Positions 8,936-23,100 of a DNA stretch of 64,000 bases are shown piece by piece. Below the pieces are notes generated by a model that made no database searches, was not told the DNA's origin, and saw only the letters and a list, made by a program, of their open reading frames with translations. A program made the position numbers and the translations under genes. The stretch's first letter is position 1; each line of letters starts with the position of its first letter. The DNA comes from Candidatus Fukatsuia endosymbiont of Tuberolachnus salignus (GTDB lineage: Bacteria > Pseudomonadota > Gammaproteobacteria > Enterobacterales > Enterobacteriaceae), in NCBI RefSeq assembly GCF_964030845.1, contig NZ_OZ034983.1, forward strand, positions 2,356,001-2,420,000, read 5' to 3'.

Positions 8936-9395
8936 TCATTTTTCTTTCACTTCTATAGTCGGCTTTTTGCAAGACCGTACGCAGAATTACGCGGTATATA
9001 CGAGTACATGAGGATTGCGAGCACCACGTAATGCAGAATTCGCAGCATGTATTTGCAAACACAGACAGCTGAGCGATTTAATTTTTGTTACCTAACGGAT
9101 ACATTGAGGAGTAAATCTACGGAGTGGCTGATATTTGTGTGCTGATCAAAATTAAATTGCGTCGTTATAGTAGGTTTTGCAATAAGTCTATTGCCGACTG
9201 GGGTTGCGAAGCACCTAGATTGGGCGCTTGTATTTTGCATACAGTTGGCATAGACTGCGCCACATTCGGCTTATTTTCGTCTATTTCTCAGTTAATGTGA
9301 CGAACCCTCCCAGAGCCGATTCGTGTGACTTAATCTATTTTCTTCCTTGCTCACTATTCACACCAACATTTACGCTAATTAATAGGGAAATTGAT
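8936..9395. other. Non-coding gap with a dispersed repeat copy
   Basis: No gene is supported. 8958-9048 is a leftward copy of a dispersed repeat, and 9170-9200 (GGTTTTGCAATAAGTCTATT) resembles its end. The rest is the probable leader of the first large toxin. An open frame extends upstream of 9396 to 9228, but that extension is unlike the N-termini of the paralogues. Confidence 0.5.
8958..9048 (-). repeat. Dispersed intergenic repeat, copy 1
   Basis: On the minus strand this reads GCAATCCTCATGTACTCG followed by a GGTCTTGCAAAAAGCC end. It matches the copy at 44880-44986, which has the same 18-mer and a GGTTTTGCAAGAAGTC end. It lies entirely between genes. Confidence 0.6.
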
Positions 9396-12300
9396 ATGCT
9401 ATTTGAATTTGATGTAGAGCGCATACTTGACCAAACTGCTCAACGCGCATTCGTTATCAGCCTTCTAAGAAACATTCATGTCAACAGTGATTATTATCAA
9501 CAGAATATATTTTATAAAAAATTTATCAACATCAAGAACTGCTATGAAAATCTAACGTCTGAGCAAACCACCTCAGAAGAAATGTTATTATTGCTACAGC
9601 TGCTTGATTCATTGAAAGAGAATTCCGATATATTTATCGATGAAAAAAATAAAATAATAAAAAAAAATAAATTAACTGATGTGATCCACTTGCGAATGGA
9701 AGCAATTAAAGAAACCGTGGATAAAAAAATACATTTTATTTGCCTAGTAAAAATAACTGAAATACAAAAACAATATATCGATCTGTGGATAAAACATAAT
9801 CCAGATTATGAAATAAATATCTGGGTTGATAATACGGCTGCTTTAGCCTGGGAGCTGGCACTGCGTTTACAGAACGAGGCGAGTAAAGCAGCACTTACTA
9901 CGCTCACTATCGGAACAGGTGAGCTTTATTCCTTATCTAAAGAAAACCGGATCATAAAGCAAAATCAGGCTTATCAAACCATTAAAACCTCTATGGAGAC
10001 CCATTTTTTTAGTTTTGATCAAGCCACCTCAGAATTTCTACAAAATGAAAATTTAGCAACAAAAGATGCACTGAGACAAATCAAACGAAAAAATGAAAAA
10101 AGCATTGAGGATGCATTGAGTGAGCTGCAAAGCCGCAATCCTACAGCCAAAATTTATCGATTAAACCTACGCAACTTATCGCAACTTTTACCTGATATCT
10201 CGACTGAGACTGTCTTTTATCTTGTTCCGGATACGGATAATACACAAACGCAGCCAGATAAAAAAGAAAGCGAATGGTACATTAAAGAGTTGGCGTTACG
10301 CGGCAACCTAGCCGCGGCCAGCGATATTTGTCGCCTGTTGATACTGCAAGAATATGGCGGGATTTGTTTGCATACTGACCTGTTGCCCGCAATAAATACA
10401 ACGTTGTTTAGCGCGCTTATCGACAGCACAGCGGAAGACCCAGAGGGCGCTGAAAGTCAACGGCGCATTGTCAATGTTATTTTAGAACAACAGAAACAAA
10501 CGGGGAATATGCCGGAAGCGCAAGAGATGGAAGGCAATCAAGTTGTTGCTCCTCTTTTTGTCAGCAAGATAAAAGATGTGCTTGCCAGAGCGCATGAACA
10601 AAATATTCCTCTCTTCAAATCGCTTAACGAATTGAAAGTGGATCCCTATTTTCAATGTCAGTATGACGCGGGCTATAACCGGGCAGTGGTCGCGAAAAGG
10701 GACAGTTTATGCATCAAAAAGATGCTAGACAATCTCAATAAGGGTCATTTGCTCATTAAACATAGCCTTTACAGCATTGACCGGTTAACCCTGATCGAAT
10801 GGAACCCTGAATTCGCTCAAACAGCCCTCAAGCAACGGCTAGTGGAATTATCGTTGCGGTTTGATGCGAGTGTATTGGTTCAGTATCGTGATGACAATAT
10901 TGCCCACAAGGGGAAACATGCTCGTTCAAGCGATGAACTGACCGGGAGCCGTGCTTATGACTATGCTTGTGCCGATTTGTATAATCAGGTCGAGATTGAA
11001 CGCACTAAAACACTCATGGCATCCGAACAACCTTTTATCAATGTGTTCTTTTTAACCGAAGAAACTTATCAATCACATTTATCAGGGCCGATGCACGACA
11101 ACAGCCTGCTCATTAACCGCCCGTGCTACGATCAGCAATACATTATCCAGCTCTACGCCAACACAGCAGCGCTAGCAGCCGCTAATTTCCTCTATCAGCA
11201 AAATCCTCTGTTAAGTATTTGGTATTGCTATGATCCCAGCACACAACAATTAGCCAAAGTTGCTGGCACTGAATACCTTGGCGACCACCGAAAAAAAAGA
11301 ATTATTTTGGTGGATAATAGAATGGAGAACAACAGCGCCGACCTCAACATCGATGGAAAAATAATCGCTAATTTACTGCTTCATAAACCGCTATTCATTA
11401 ATCAACCACTATTGAGAAACCGCGACATCATTACGCAATTGAGCCTCATGGTTACTGAGTTTTCAATCGTTGAATTTACGGAAACAGTTAAATTTTTAGA
11501 AAAAGATATTAAGCAGCCCGGCGAAAATTTTCAGCCGCCCCGTTTTATTGTTGATTTTTGTGCTGTTCTTACTGAAAAAGAAGTAGAAATAAAACGCACA
11601 ATAATCCAGGAAAAACTCATTACTGTTGATACCATCGGCTTGAAATGGACAGGTACGGCAACATCATCAGGCATGACATGGAATTTGACACAACCTGGCG
11701 ACAAAAAAATCATTATCAATAATAATGAAGAAGATGATCAAAAAACGTTACTCTCTCACCCCTTAGAAAAATACCTTATTGATCCCAATAAAATCGTTAC
11801 TGCCTTCCAACCAGAGCCTTTTACACTAGGTTACATCACTAAGACACCTATCATTCATCAGGAAAAGCTATCCGCCTGCTGGATTCATGAAGGCACCGCC
11901 CAGGCACTGTTGGACAGCGGACAACAAGGTGCACTGTTAGTGTCTGCCGATAGCATGGTATTACTGGTTGCTATGGGGGGAGGCGGGGGAGAAATCATTA
12001 TTTTTGATCGCCAACTCGCTAAGATAGCACTCCTGATGGAGGCATTAACCAGCTCACTATTAAAGAAGAATTACACCGCTTGGTTTGATTCGCTGAATCT
12101 TTCCAACGGAAAATTAGCATTGCAATCTTTGATCAACAAACTATTCCATGATCCTCAAGTCGCTTTTGAGCGGCTACAAAGTCGGGTACGTCACAACCAA
12201 TTTACGTTTTACCATATAGATTTAGCTAAAAATAAAAACACACGGGACATCAACAAAATATTACAAAAAATGTACAGTAAAAGCGACATTATTTCCGCCA

Positions 12301-12863
12301 TTTATCTAGGAAATATTGATGATATTATTTTTTCAGATCGTCAAAAAGTAATAAAGAATAGCATGGAATTAAATATTACAACGATGGCGTCTACTATTTA
12401 TGATATTAATAATTTTCTTAAACTTTTACCTAAAAACATTGCGCTTTATTATCATTCTTTTTATATCACTGATTATAATACAAAAACATTCTCTACTAAA
12501 ATAAATAGATTACAAGACAATTATAGCAAGATTAAATATATAGAACGCATTAAACAATCAAAAGCGGACTATATTAGCAATAATGTTTCCCCTTACATTT
12601 TATCATTCGCTGCTAATCAGATAAAAATTGCAGGTAGACTTGGAGATGAATGGATAGCGATGTTATCAGATATCCGCTACTACCCATTGGAAAAAAAATA
12701 TAGAATACCCTACCTGAATATTAAAAATCTTGTTGAAGTAAAAACATTAGAAACAACCAATCAAATTTTTACTGCCATCAACCCATTATTAGACAAGTCA
12801 ACAGCAATCATTCGGCAATTTTGTCGATTTGGCAATGGACAATTACCAACTAAGCACTTGAAT

Positions 12864-12870
12864 AAAAAAA
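12864..12870 (+). repeat. A7 tract at the first frameshift of toxin A
   Basis: With seven A's the frame stops at 12887 (KSILTI). With eight it reads through YIDNIENKADFTT into the downstream frame, which contains DINN, aligning with ADINN in the intact paralogue. The lesion is therefore placed in this tract. Confidence 0.75.
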
Positions 12871-15800
12871 GTATATTGACAATATAGAAAATAAAGCTGA
12901 TTTTACTACATCGGTATATCAATTTGGAGATGATATTGATACGGGGATTAATAATATTAGCCGAATATTTATTGATTTAAGAAAAGCGCTCGATATCTAT
13001 TTCGCTCTATCTGTTCCGATAGATATTAACAACGTGTCCAACACCGCCGATACCGCAACTGATATACAATTAACATTATTTAGAGAGGGTAAACTCAGTA
13101 AAATTCCAGAAAGAATGAAAAGTGTTAACCGTTTTTTTAACATGGTGAGTAGAACAAACAATAAAAAAACCGAAATCATGGCTTCTCGATTAGCCAGAAA
13201 AAATTTTGTACTGAATACTGATGAGTTAATCGAAACCAAAGAGCAAGAAAAACATCATCTTACTATGATACGGATCACAAATGATGTCATGAACACAGCT
13301 TTTAGCATCCCGGGTATTATTGCAACGGTAGTGCTATCCATAATTAACATTATGCTGACTGAACTTAGCCAATTTATGATGCATAAGACAAAAAATTCAT
13401 TGGAAGATAGAGAAAATGTACAGGCTTGGGGGCACTATTTCAATCATATGAGTGAGGGATGGCAGCGGGGAGGATTTAGTCTTGAGAAAGGCGTTTTACT
13501 TCCGTCGGAAGGGGTTGTCATTAGCCAAATCGATCTACGAAAACACAACAATCCTACCGTACTGTTCGATAAACAGGGTCAACAAATACGAAAAATGCAA
13601 GATATTGGCATTCCTGTAGATATGAACACTTATATTAATTTACGTATATTAGAAGGCGTAGACGAAAAAAAAACCATCACTGATCTGCAAGACAACCCTA
13701 GTTTGAACAAATTTATCTTACCGGTCACACCGAAAGCCAATATGGAGCCTGTTTATGATTCCGTATTATTCCCCGTTTTGCAAACCTCACCTGAATTTAA
13801 AACCATGCGCGGCTTCGCGCAAAAAAATCCCGGATTTATCTTTGCAAAACAGATAAAAATAGGAGCGGGAATAATACCAGTATGGATGGCACTAACCAAG
13901 ATAATATTTAGCTACAGTATGACGAAAATAGATATTTTATTAGGAAATGGTGACTATAAATTTATTGCGCCCGGTATTAGTGAAGATCAACAAGTAAAAT
14001 ATAATATATACAAAAAATATTTACATTATACGTTCTGTGCACCAGAAACAGGAGATGCTGTTGTGGTGTTAGGATTAAATAAAGTCCAAGCCAATGTCAC
14101 AATAAAATGCAGTAATAATAAAGTAAAGTGGGTTATTGCTGCCAGCCATCTGTTCGGTATACAGGTGATCCTGACTGATTCAGTATTAAACTTTTATCGT
14201 CATCTACCGGACAAGGCATCGAATGAAACTCATAATAATAAAACGGAAGCCATTAATATTAATATTACTGACATCGAAAATACACAAATTATTATTCAAC
14301 TACCTAGCGGTCTCTTTGAAGTCGATAGCAAAAACCTAAGGATAGTTCCATTACAGGTTAATGTACAAACCCTGCTGGATAATAAAGTTATTGCCAATAA
14401 AGATCATAGAACGGTAAAAAAATATCTGGCTGAATATACCAAAGGCATGAAAGAAATTATTAAATTACTGCGGATCAATAATTTTAATCCCATTGAAGAA
14501 GAACAAAGTAAATATTGTTTTTATTCTTTATGGCAAAACGATTTTATTTACACAAAAACCTCCGACAACACACTTTTTACGCATAAAATAAAACGCACTC
14601 ATGTTGAGTTATTATTTAGCAATGAAAAATATGCCTGGTATAAGGGAAATATCTCAGTCATTATTCCACATCAGATTGATTATGATCAATTTTCTGCTCA
14701 AACCATAGTAGCCAGTATTTATACTTATCGTAATATCTGCTGGGTATCCGATTTTAATACTAAAGAGCTGATAAAAATCTACCTGCCTGTAAACTACAAA
14801 ATGGATATAAAAGTAGTGAGGGCACAGATAGAGCAGGATATAGAACGGGATATAGATACATCTTTGTTAGAGCGCTTCAATTGGCAACGGTTGATAAAGA
14901 TCTATTTTAATATACATCATCAAGTTGATACAGAATCCAGTAATATGCAGACAGAAGAGTATAAGTATAAATCTCCGGGGACACTAATCAATTGGCAAGT
15001 TTCTCCAGGTACTATTCGTTTTCAGCAGGAATACACTTATCTCAATCCAGGCTCTGACTTTTATCCTTCCCACACCGTTCAAGCTTTGCTTGACTATCTT
15101 ATTGACACTGATGATATTGATAACAGCTTACAGCTCATTCAAGCCAGCGGGTTGCCAGAAAGTGTGCTAAATACGCTCTCAACAGAGAAAAGCTTTCGGG
15201 TGTTGACCGATCTTATCGTCAGACAGAGTGGCAGCGGTAACATTGATCCCATGTTGAATATTAATCCCCTACTTGACGAGGCCAGACCGCAGCTGCTACA
15301 TAAAAGTCTGTCTCCAATCCGCGTACCCCAAACGGCGCTACTATCCATCAAAAAAACGCAATCCCAGCTGGTAGACGATCACCCCATAGAATCTTTTAAC
15401 CATCAGCTAATATGGCCAGTACTGAGTGAGAGTTATGACCTAAATGAGAAAATTTCTGCCAAAATAGATGCCAGCATGATGAATAATGTCGATTATCTTA
15501 TCAAGCCGGCGGGAAGAGCGCCGGTAGAAAAAAGCAGTGATAACCATCGTCACTATTATTTTTGGTCCCTCACCCCGCCAGCTGATCATCATCAACCGGT
15601 TAAATTGTATGTGCAACAAGACAACGACGATGCTAGAGAAATAGATCTGAGTGATTTCGGCCTGGATAACCAACAGGTATTAAGCATTCAGGATACACTG
15701 CTCAGCATAAGAAATGGGCTAATTTATCGTCTATCTGATCGTGATTCTCTTACCCTGGTCGGGGTAAGAAAGATTTGGCTCGAACAGCAGATAAATTGGC

Positions 15801-15872
15801 CGATCGCGCTACAACATTACGTAAGAACACAGCAAGATCGGCTACATGGTGTTTCAGCGCTGCCTGCCGGGC

Positions 15873-15881
15873 AAAAAAAAA
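15873..15881 (+). repeat. A9 tract at the second frameshift of toxin A
   Basis: With nine A's the frame ends GQKKSD at 15889. With eight it continues GQKKAIKVG in the downstream frame, matching the paralogue. The shift is opposite in sign to the one at 12864. Confidence 0.75.
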
Positions 15882-17177
15882 GCGATTAAGGTAGGATCAC
15901 ATCTTACTCTGTTTGGCTTACTCATGGATGAGGAAGGGAAGCCACTGCACGCCTGGTATCAATGTGATGGAGAGCAATTTATTCTTTGCCAAAGTAGTTA
16001 TTGGCAAAAACTGTGCTACCTGGGTATGGCACATGAGGTCAACGGCCAGCAAGGGGCCTGGATTTCAGCAGAAAATACTAGCGGAAAAAAAACGCTTGGC
16101 TACGTATCTACTCTGGATCCGAATCAATTAGCGGCTATTTTTAGCGGCAATCTATTGGCCAATAAAGCGCTAATCCCCCATCTGATCATACAGAGTATGG
16201 GCAACGTATTAGCGGAAAAAGATAAATTTTTAGCTTATATTATTCTGCAGGATAATGGCGATATAAAGGCGATTACTGAGGGCGGATTGATTTTTTATAT
16301 CCGCAAGCAAGCTAACGGGTTCGATATCCTATTGTTATCCGCCACCGATAACTTCATTGATGGTTATTATCAAAACGAAATAGTAGACATCCCACAATTA
16401 AAACAAGATTTTAGCACACTCTGCCATTATTATGGTGTTCCCGAAGTAATACCAATGAATTGTAGAAATCAGCATCGAGGCTGGTATCACCCCGCCAGTC
16501 AAAAGCTGTTTATTATCCATGATGCCGATCGATTATATCGTTATCTTGGTTTTAACAAATGGGATAAATCGGCTTGGTTTATTCGTGCTGCTAGCGTATT
16601 TTCAAGCCAGCTATTACTTAAAATTTATGATAATGGTGGCCGGATCACTTTTCCAAACCAAAGCCCCTGTTACCAACGCTGGGATAATTTGCTGGTATTA
16701 AAAGCGGATCACGTGCTCAAGCTCACTGAGCAAGCACACGTAGAAATTGACGTACCGGCTTTATTAGTGATCATGACCGACGATCAGCAACACATGAGCT
16801 TTACGTTTAATGCCACCTTGTTTCATTACGCAGTGACTTATATTTGTAACATTACTACTAACAATCAGAAGAAAATATATTGCCAGTTCTCCGATAGCAC
16901 TGATTTTTCTAAGATGCTTATCACCCGGGAACAGGAAGATTTGAGAGTGTTTGTTGGTGATAAACTACTGGTGGTTATTGGTGCGTTTCTAGAGGGTGAA
17001 GATGGCGAGACGGGTGGAAAAATACAATTTGTTTTTAACAACCAATACACAACAGCTAAAACACTGGCGACATACTATAGTGATAGGATCGGTGGAGTCG
17101 GTATGTTTGACAGCGATCAAACTGACAATATTTTGCTTCCTATTGTCGATTCACTGTTGCAAAAAGTAGCCGGTTAG

Positions 17178-20100
17178 TTATGCGGCGAATGCAGGAAATG
17201 GAGCCGCAAGATGACCGTCCATTGTCCGTTTATCTTCGCTTATATACAGGGCATGGTAATATTTCTCCAAGACGAGAAGAGAGATGCTAACATCAATTGG
17301 AGAACCCGCCGGCGGCAGACTATCGAGTGTGGTGCCATAGTATTCTGATAAGCCTGTCGCTGGCATAGCGATTCCTTTGAACATGAACTCAATATTATTC
17401 TTATCCGAAGCAAATAACATTAACAAGTTTTCTTCTACAATCACGCAAATAGACCAGCCTTTTTGTGAAATCAACGGCTTTTTTGGCGTATTCGGCATAA
17501 TACATCTTAGCCTTCCTGGGTTAGTATGTGCCAGGTATATCATGGCGTAGCTAAATTTATCGATCTGAAAAGTAAAAGATTCATATTTAGCTTGGTTAAA
17601 AGGGGTGGTTATCAGTAAGGCTGGCACATCAACATTGATATAGTTATCTTCATCAAGCACTGAGACAGGGCCACTGTCCAAAATAAGGAGGAAGGAGGTG
17701 CGTTGGTATAATATGCCCTTATTCACTATTCTCTTTGCTAATCCACCATTTTGATCCATCTTTATCAAATCCCACTGTTCACCTTCTTGGCTGTTAAAAT
17801 AAGCACAGTGATTTTTACTGTCATAGCCAAGATATTTATTCAAATTATGTATTTTTACATTTCCCGATCCATCCGTGGAAAAAGGTAAAAACAGTTTATT
17901 GCTGTCCGCGTGATACCAACCCTGCTGATCATTAGCTAACATCACTCTGATAACTTCAAAGTAGAAATAATATTGAATTAACTGGTTAAGCTCAGTTTGG
18001 AGAGTCAACCTATAGGTTTTCTGCCAAATAGCAGAATTAGGCGTGATTGCCGATAAATTTTCTTTCTTTGCCTGTGCTGTAGTAAAAACAGGCGTAACGG
18101 CTAATAACGTGGCTTTAAATTCTGCATTTTTTCTACTGATATACAGTAACAGTCCGTCAGTGGTTGTCCCTTTTATTACTCCTCTTTCTGGGCTAACTTG
18201 TATAAAAGAGAGGGGAGTGGCAGATATTCGCGAAATGAGTGTCATCAGACTCGGTATTTTTGTCGCATTTTTTAAGATTATTTTGTGAAAGCACACGCTT
18301 AATTCATCGATTGTCATGGAAGTAATGTAGCCTATTTCCTTCTGATGGTTGTCCTTAATTTTGACGATCCAAGCCCCGTTTTTGCTTTTACTGTCCATTT
18401 GCAGGTAAGTTATCTGTTGGTTTTCTTCGTTTTTACAAAGAATAAACTGCTTACTAGCAAAATCATACCAGGCAGATAGCGGTTTTATCCCGTCACTCTG
18501 TAGTAAGCCGGATAACGTTAGATAAGGGGCAATACCAATGGGTTTTGTTTGCCCTGGTGGCAGTGAAATCAAGCCTTCCATTCTTTCTGTCAGCTGATCA
18601 ATATGTTTTTTAAAATAAACCCACCAATTATTTTGTTTCAATAACCAAGGTTGCCCTATTCCTGCCAATAAAATAGTGTGGTCATCGTCAAGGCCGTACA
18701 ATAATCCGTTCACTGTATTAATAATCGCATTATCTATGCTCAATACCTGGTTATTATTTATATTAAAATCACTTAAACACATTTCTATTGCCGGATTTGT
18801 ATCCTGTTGACTATATAATTTTAGAAAATTTCGGTGCTTATCGCTAATACACCAGAAATGGTAATGTTTGGTGCTGGTTTGTAGCTCGCCTTCCACAGCG
18901 ACATTTTCATCGATAATTTTGGTTGTTGTTCCTGCGTAGCTAATGATCTCATTGGGATTATTGAGTACCGTATCAGGAAGACTTGCGTCGACATGCCCCT
19001 TTACCACTATGCTGCCTTGCAATGGCCATATGACGCCACGTCCTACGGAAAAAAGGGTATCTGTTTTAAGATTATCTATTGCTTTTACATTTTGTCCCGT
19101 TCCTGTCGAGGGATCCAGCTTACTATGGGGTAGAGGGCTGATCTCTGCATGGATATTGAGTTTCATGAAATGATGAAGTGTATTTAAATCCAAATTTTGG
19201 ATAAGTTGATTTTGTATTTCTGGCGGTAAGTTATCAATTTCAGTCACTATCAATCCTTTTTCAGGATAACGGGTATCAATCTTGTATCTGATACCCAGAT
19301 ATTGCTTACCATTAGGCTGCTGATAGCGATAGCGTTGTTCAAAATTGATGTATCTGGTGATATCTTTGGGTTGATTGATGATGTTAATGGTAGATTGAGA
19401 AGGAAATTTTATCTGTTGTCGCTCAGCTTGATTTTGAGAATTAAGCACGTCGGGCAGATGACAGAAGGGGAGATAAATATGTTTCAGCCTATTGGTAGCA
19501 ATTTCTGATACCCAAAAGAGATTTCGATAGCAGTAAAGATACTCCATGCCTTCAGACACTTCCTGTATCAACAAATCTCCCTTAAACCAAGCATACTCCT
19601 CGCTAAAAAAAAGGGTCTGGACATTGCTACGCCGGGTATTTTCAAATAGCGTACCTGGCTGGTTTTTGGTATGGACAAAATCTTCATTGTGTACGGAATA
19701 ATAAACTTGATCGCTTTTTTCGTCACCAGTAAGGGAAAATTTTTGTATGGGAATGTAGAGCGGGAAAAAGCGTTTATCTTTAATCATTTGTTGCAAATAG
19801 CGTTTTACCAGTGTTGACTCTTTCATTGCCGGTGACATGCTCTTGGTCTTATTATCAGGATCAAGCTGGCGGATTAATGCTGGTGTTAATAAAAACATGA
19901 AATACTTGGCGTTAAACTCCCTGACAATTAACCGATTACTGTCGGTGGGATTGGTTGTCACCACGCCTAAGGGTACCTGAAAAGTAAATTGGGTGTTATT
20001 ACGCTGGGTAACGTTGATGGCAATGACATTGATTTCACCTTGTGCATCCGGATCCTTGTCATATATCTCGTAGCCACCGGGGGTTGGACGTGCAAGCATA

Positions 20101-23100
20101 TCGGAAAGATAGGAATGATTAGCATTGACGATCCAGGTGATATCAGGATTACTACGTTCGATGGTAATATCAGCCTGACCTCTATTCAGTACCAGGAAAA
20201 TGGTCGCCTTTCCCTCCTCTGGGCCATATAGCCGATAATGCAAATAATTTTTGCATACAGACTCGCTAATTTTTTTATCTTTCTTAATCCCCGGAGCCAT
20301 CACTTTATAAGTGTGATTACCGAAATAAACGTTGACATCTGTTTTTTCGTAGTGATATTTCAGATCGTTGATGACCATCCAGTCGATTCCCACAAATTCC
20401 TCAACTTCGTCTAAAACAGGCAAGAAATAGGGCGTGAAAGAATCCGGAGACTTGTGATATTCAAAAATAAAATGCGGATCCTGAGCAGCAAAGTCACGCA
20501 TAGCGCCAAACTCGGCATCATTTCGCCATTCAACGAAGTCTGCTTCGGCATACGACGGATTAATTTTGGCACGGGGTGACCAAGGTAAAATGAGCGTTTT
20601 CAAGGCAGGTTGATGGGCGGCGGGGAGATTGGCGACCGTGATGAACTGGTTTTCGGCTATACCACTTAACTCACGCAGGTTGATGTAAGCGGCAGAGTCA
20701 TTGCTGTCAGCAATCAGATCCTTTCCTTGGTCGGTTTTTTTGCGCATTTGCGCCCCTATTTCATCGAATATGACTCGAGGCGTTCGGATTTCTTCTAGGT
20801 GGATGGCTTTAATAACCGCTCCTTCTAATGGCACCAGTACTTCATGATTAACCACAGCAAATCCACCCCGCTCAAAACCTTTTTTGAGTTGGTTAAACCG
20901 CTCACCTAAAATTTGGGCAGTAGTGATATTATCAATATTTTCTCCCAGGATTTGACTCACTTTCTCACTTAACCTGGACAAACCATAACTTGCGCCAATA
21001 ACTAACAGTAACGGGAAAAAGCCTTCTGTGGTGGCCATCAATTTCCAACTTACCGCGCTAAAAAGCACACCCACACTGTCGAATGCCATCCTGGTGATAG
21101 CAAGACTGCGTTGACGATCGTTGTTGGTGGTGTTTAATAGATAGAGATTAGGCAAAAAGCTTATGCCAGCCCCAATAAAACCGGCTGCTGTGGTAAATTC
21201 ACCTAAATTTTGTATGGTTTTTGATTGGTAAAACTTCTCACTGTAGCCTAAAAAGGCATTAACCGTTCCAGGGAAGCGCTGTGATAACCATTTGGATTGA
21301 GCGATAGAGGGTGCCAATCTCTCAGCACCTTCGGCGAGAGTCGGCGTTAAACTGAGTAGGTTATTTATATCTGCCGCCACTGACATTTGGGTATAAAGTT
21401 TCATGGCAGGATCTTCCTCTTTACTGCCGGCGTAGATCGCGTGCTTTAAAAAACGATAAATAGACACAACGGAATCGTCAAAATTGGCGAAGCCACCCAC
21501 TCCGCCCATACGCCCCAGGCTCCTGGCAATCGGTTCCTTTTTTCCGGTTAGTCGGTAATTTTGCTTAATTAATTCAGCATTTTTGTCTAAATAGATCCTC
21601 ATTTCAGCAAAAATGGAGTTGTGAGTGGTAACATCCACCATTTTGTAGTTGGTTGTATTCAAATAGCTGATGGTGTATTTTTCATCCAACGTATTGTATT
21701 GCAGCGTTGAGAAGAGTATCACCCATTCTCCCGGTGCTAACCGATTATTCTGCAATGTCTCCTGATTGATACGTTTCCATGTCTGTTTACGTACGTAATT
21801 ATCAGCAGTAACCAAGCTCGGGTAGGGTTCTCCCTGCCAATTAAGTTGCTGTGATCTTCGTATGTAATCATTATTGACATAGTCTTTCAGCGTAATGCGC
21901 TGACCCTGTTGTAAGCTGAACTTAGGATCCCACAACGAGTAATAATAACGCTTGAGTGGGGAATGAGGTGCTTGGCCGCTATTCTCCAGGCGGCTTAAAT
22001 TGGTTTCGAGGTTTTCTAAACGGCGAGTAGCCCATTCTAATTGAGGAAGATTGCCTTTGTCTGCCTGTCTATTAGACAATAGCAGCGCCTCCAGACTCCC
22101 CAAAAAAATCGCCTTAATCGCGGTTTTACTTTTCATCTCCTTACATATTGCCATCGCACTGTCATTTTTGCCTAGATCGAGGTTGAAAAAGGTGGTGCGT
22201 TTGCCTCTTACTCGCCATTGCAGGCGCTTAAAGGCTTGATCTCGCGCTCTGGAGGTTGGAAAAAGGGTATTGACCAGCCGGTTGAATGCCGTTTTTCCGC
22301 AGCTAAAATCAAGTATTTCATACCAATCTGCGTAGGTTTTGATCTCAAGGCTCTGCTTCAAAGCTTGCATCACTGCAGCAATCCGGGAAAGGTTAGGATC
22401 ATTAATGATGAACTCATGATCAACTTTACCCATCGCGGCGATTAATGCCATACTCTCGGCCACGGTTACCACGACACCTTGCTCCATCGCGCTTAATATT
22501 CCTTCAATCGTTGTTTGATCTATCCATCCGTCGAGCTTTGTCGGATCCTTCATCCATGTTACTTGTTTTGCGGGATGGATAATCTGTATCTCTATCACCG
22601 AACCGAGTCCAAAAATGGTTTGATTAGCGTCAACCAGAGTGATAACTTCATTGCGTATCACCCTACTCTCGCTAAGAGGCCGGGTTGCATAGGATACCGT
22701 CAATCCATTGGTCGATCGTGTGGCGATCACTTCTCGGCTATTCTCTGTCGCGCGATTCCAGTCGATTTCTGTTACTACGGAGTGATTTGCCCCCACTGTG
22801 GATAACCTACCCTGCCATTTACGGCCCATCCCATCGACAGTAAAGAGATTTTCTTGTACAACAATGTGATCGACCTTTATCTTACGATCAGGCTTATCAA
22901 AAGCATCATAGAGGCCCTCAATAGAGAGGGGCTGGGTGCCTTGTGCTGATCGCTGACAAGCTACAAGGGTCAGCTGTTCTATGGAGGTACTGATTGGTAG
23001 CATAGCCTTCAATAGTCCTACGATTTTTAGCTTGTGCAAGGTGGTGATGGAGGTTCCATTTCCTACCCATAGGATGTATTTACCTGCATTGACAGTCGCT

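Larger units (their letters stand above)
9396..17177 (+). pseudogene. Large clostridial toxin-like protein A (GT / C80-like / pore-delivery), two frameshifts
   Basis: Restored length is about 2,593 aa, like its paralogues (2,577 and 2,481). The start MLFEFDVERI at 9396 is preferred over an upstream in-frame ATG at 9228. Frame 1 ends at 12887. One extra base in the A7 run at 12864-12870 would join it to a frame open from there to 15889. One base fewer in the A9 run at 15873-15881 would join that to the last frame (PGQKKAIKVG, aligning with PGQTKPIGIA of the next toxin). Regions: TcdA/TcdB-type glycosyltransferase (residues ~100-480) with a degenerate DxD, HTD at 326-328; a C80-like segment beginning QYIIQLYAN (~580) with neither His nor Cys; a hydrophobic pore segment (FSIPGIIATVVLSIINIML) and the delivery region. 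No CROP repeats. If not rescued by slippage, only the glycosyltransferase-plus-protease half is made. Confidence 0.78.

Noticed and set aside
9228..9395. 56-codon N-terminal extension of toxin A
   Set aside because: The extension has no counterpart in toxins B and C. The start at 9396 gives an N-terminus in register with theirs.
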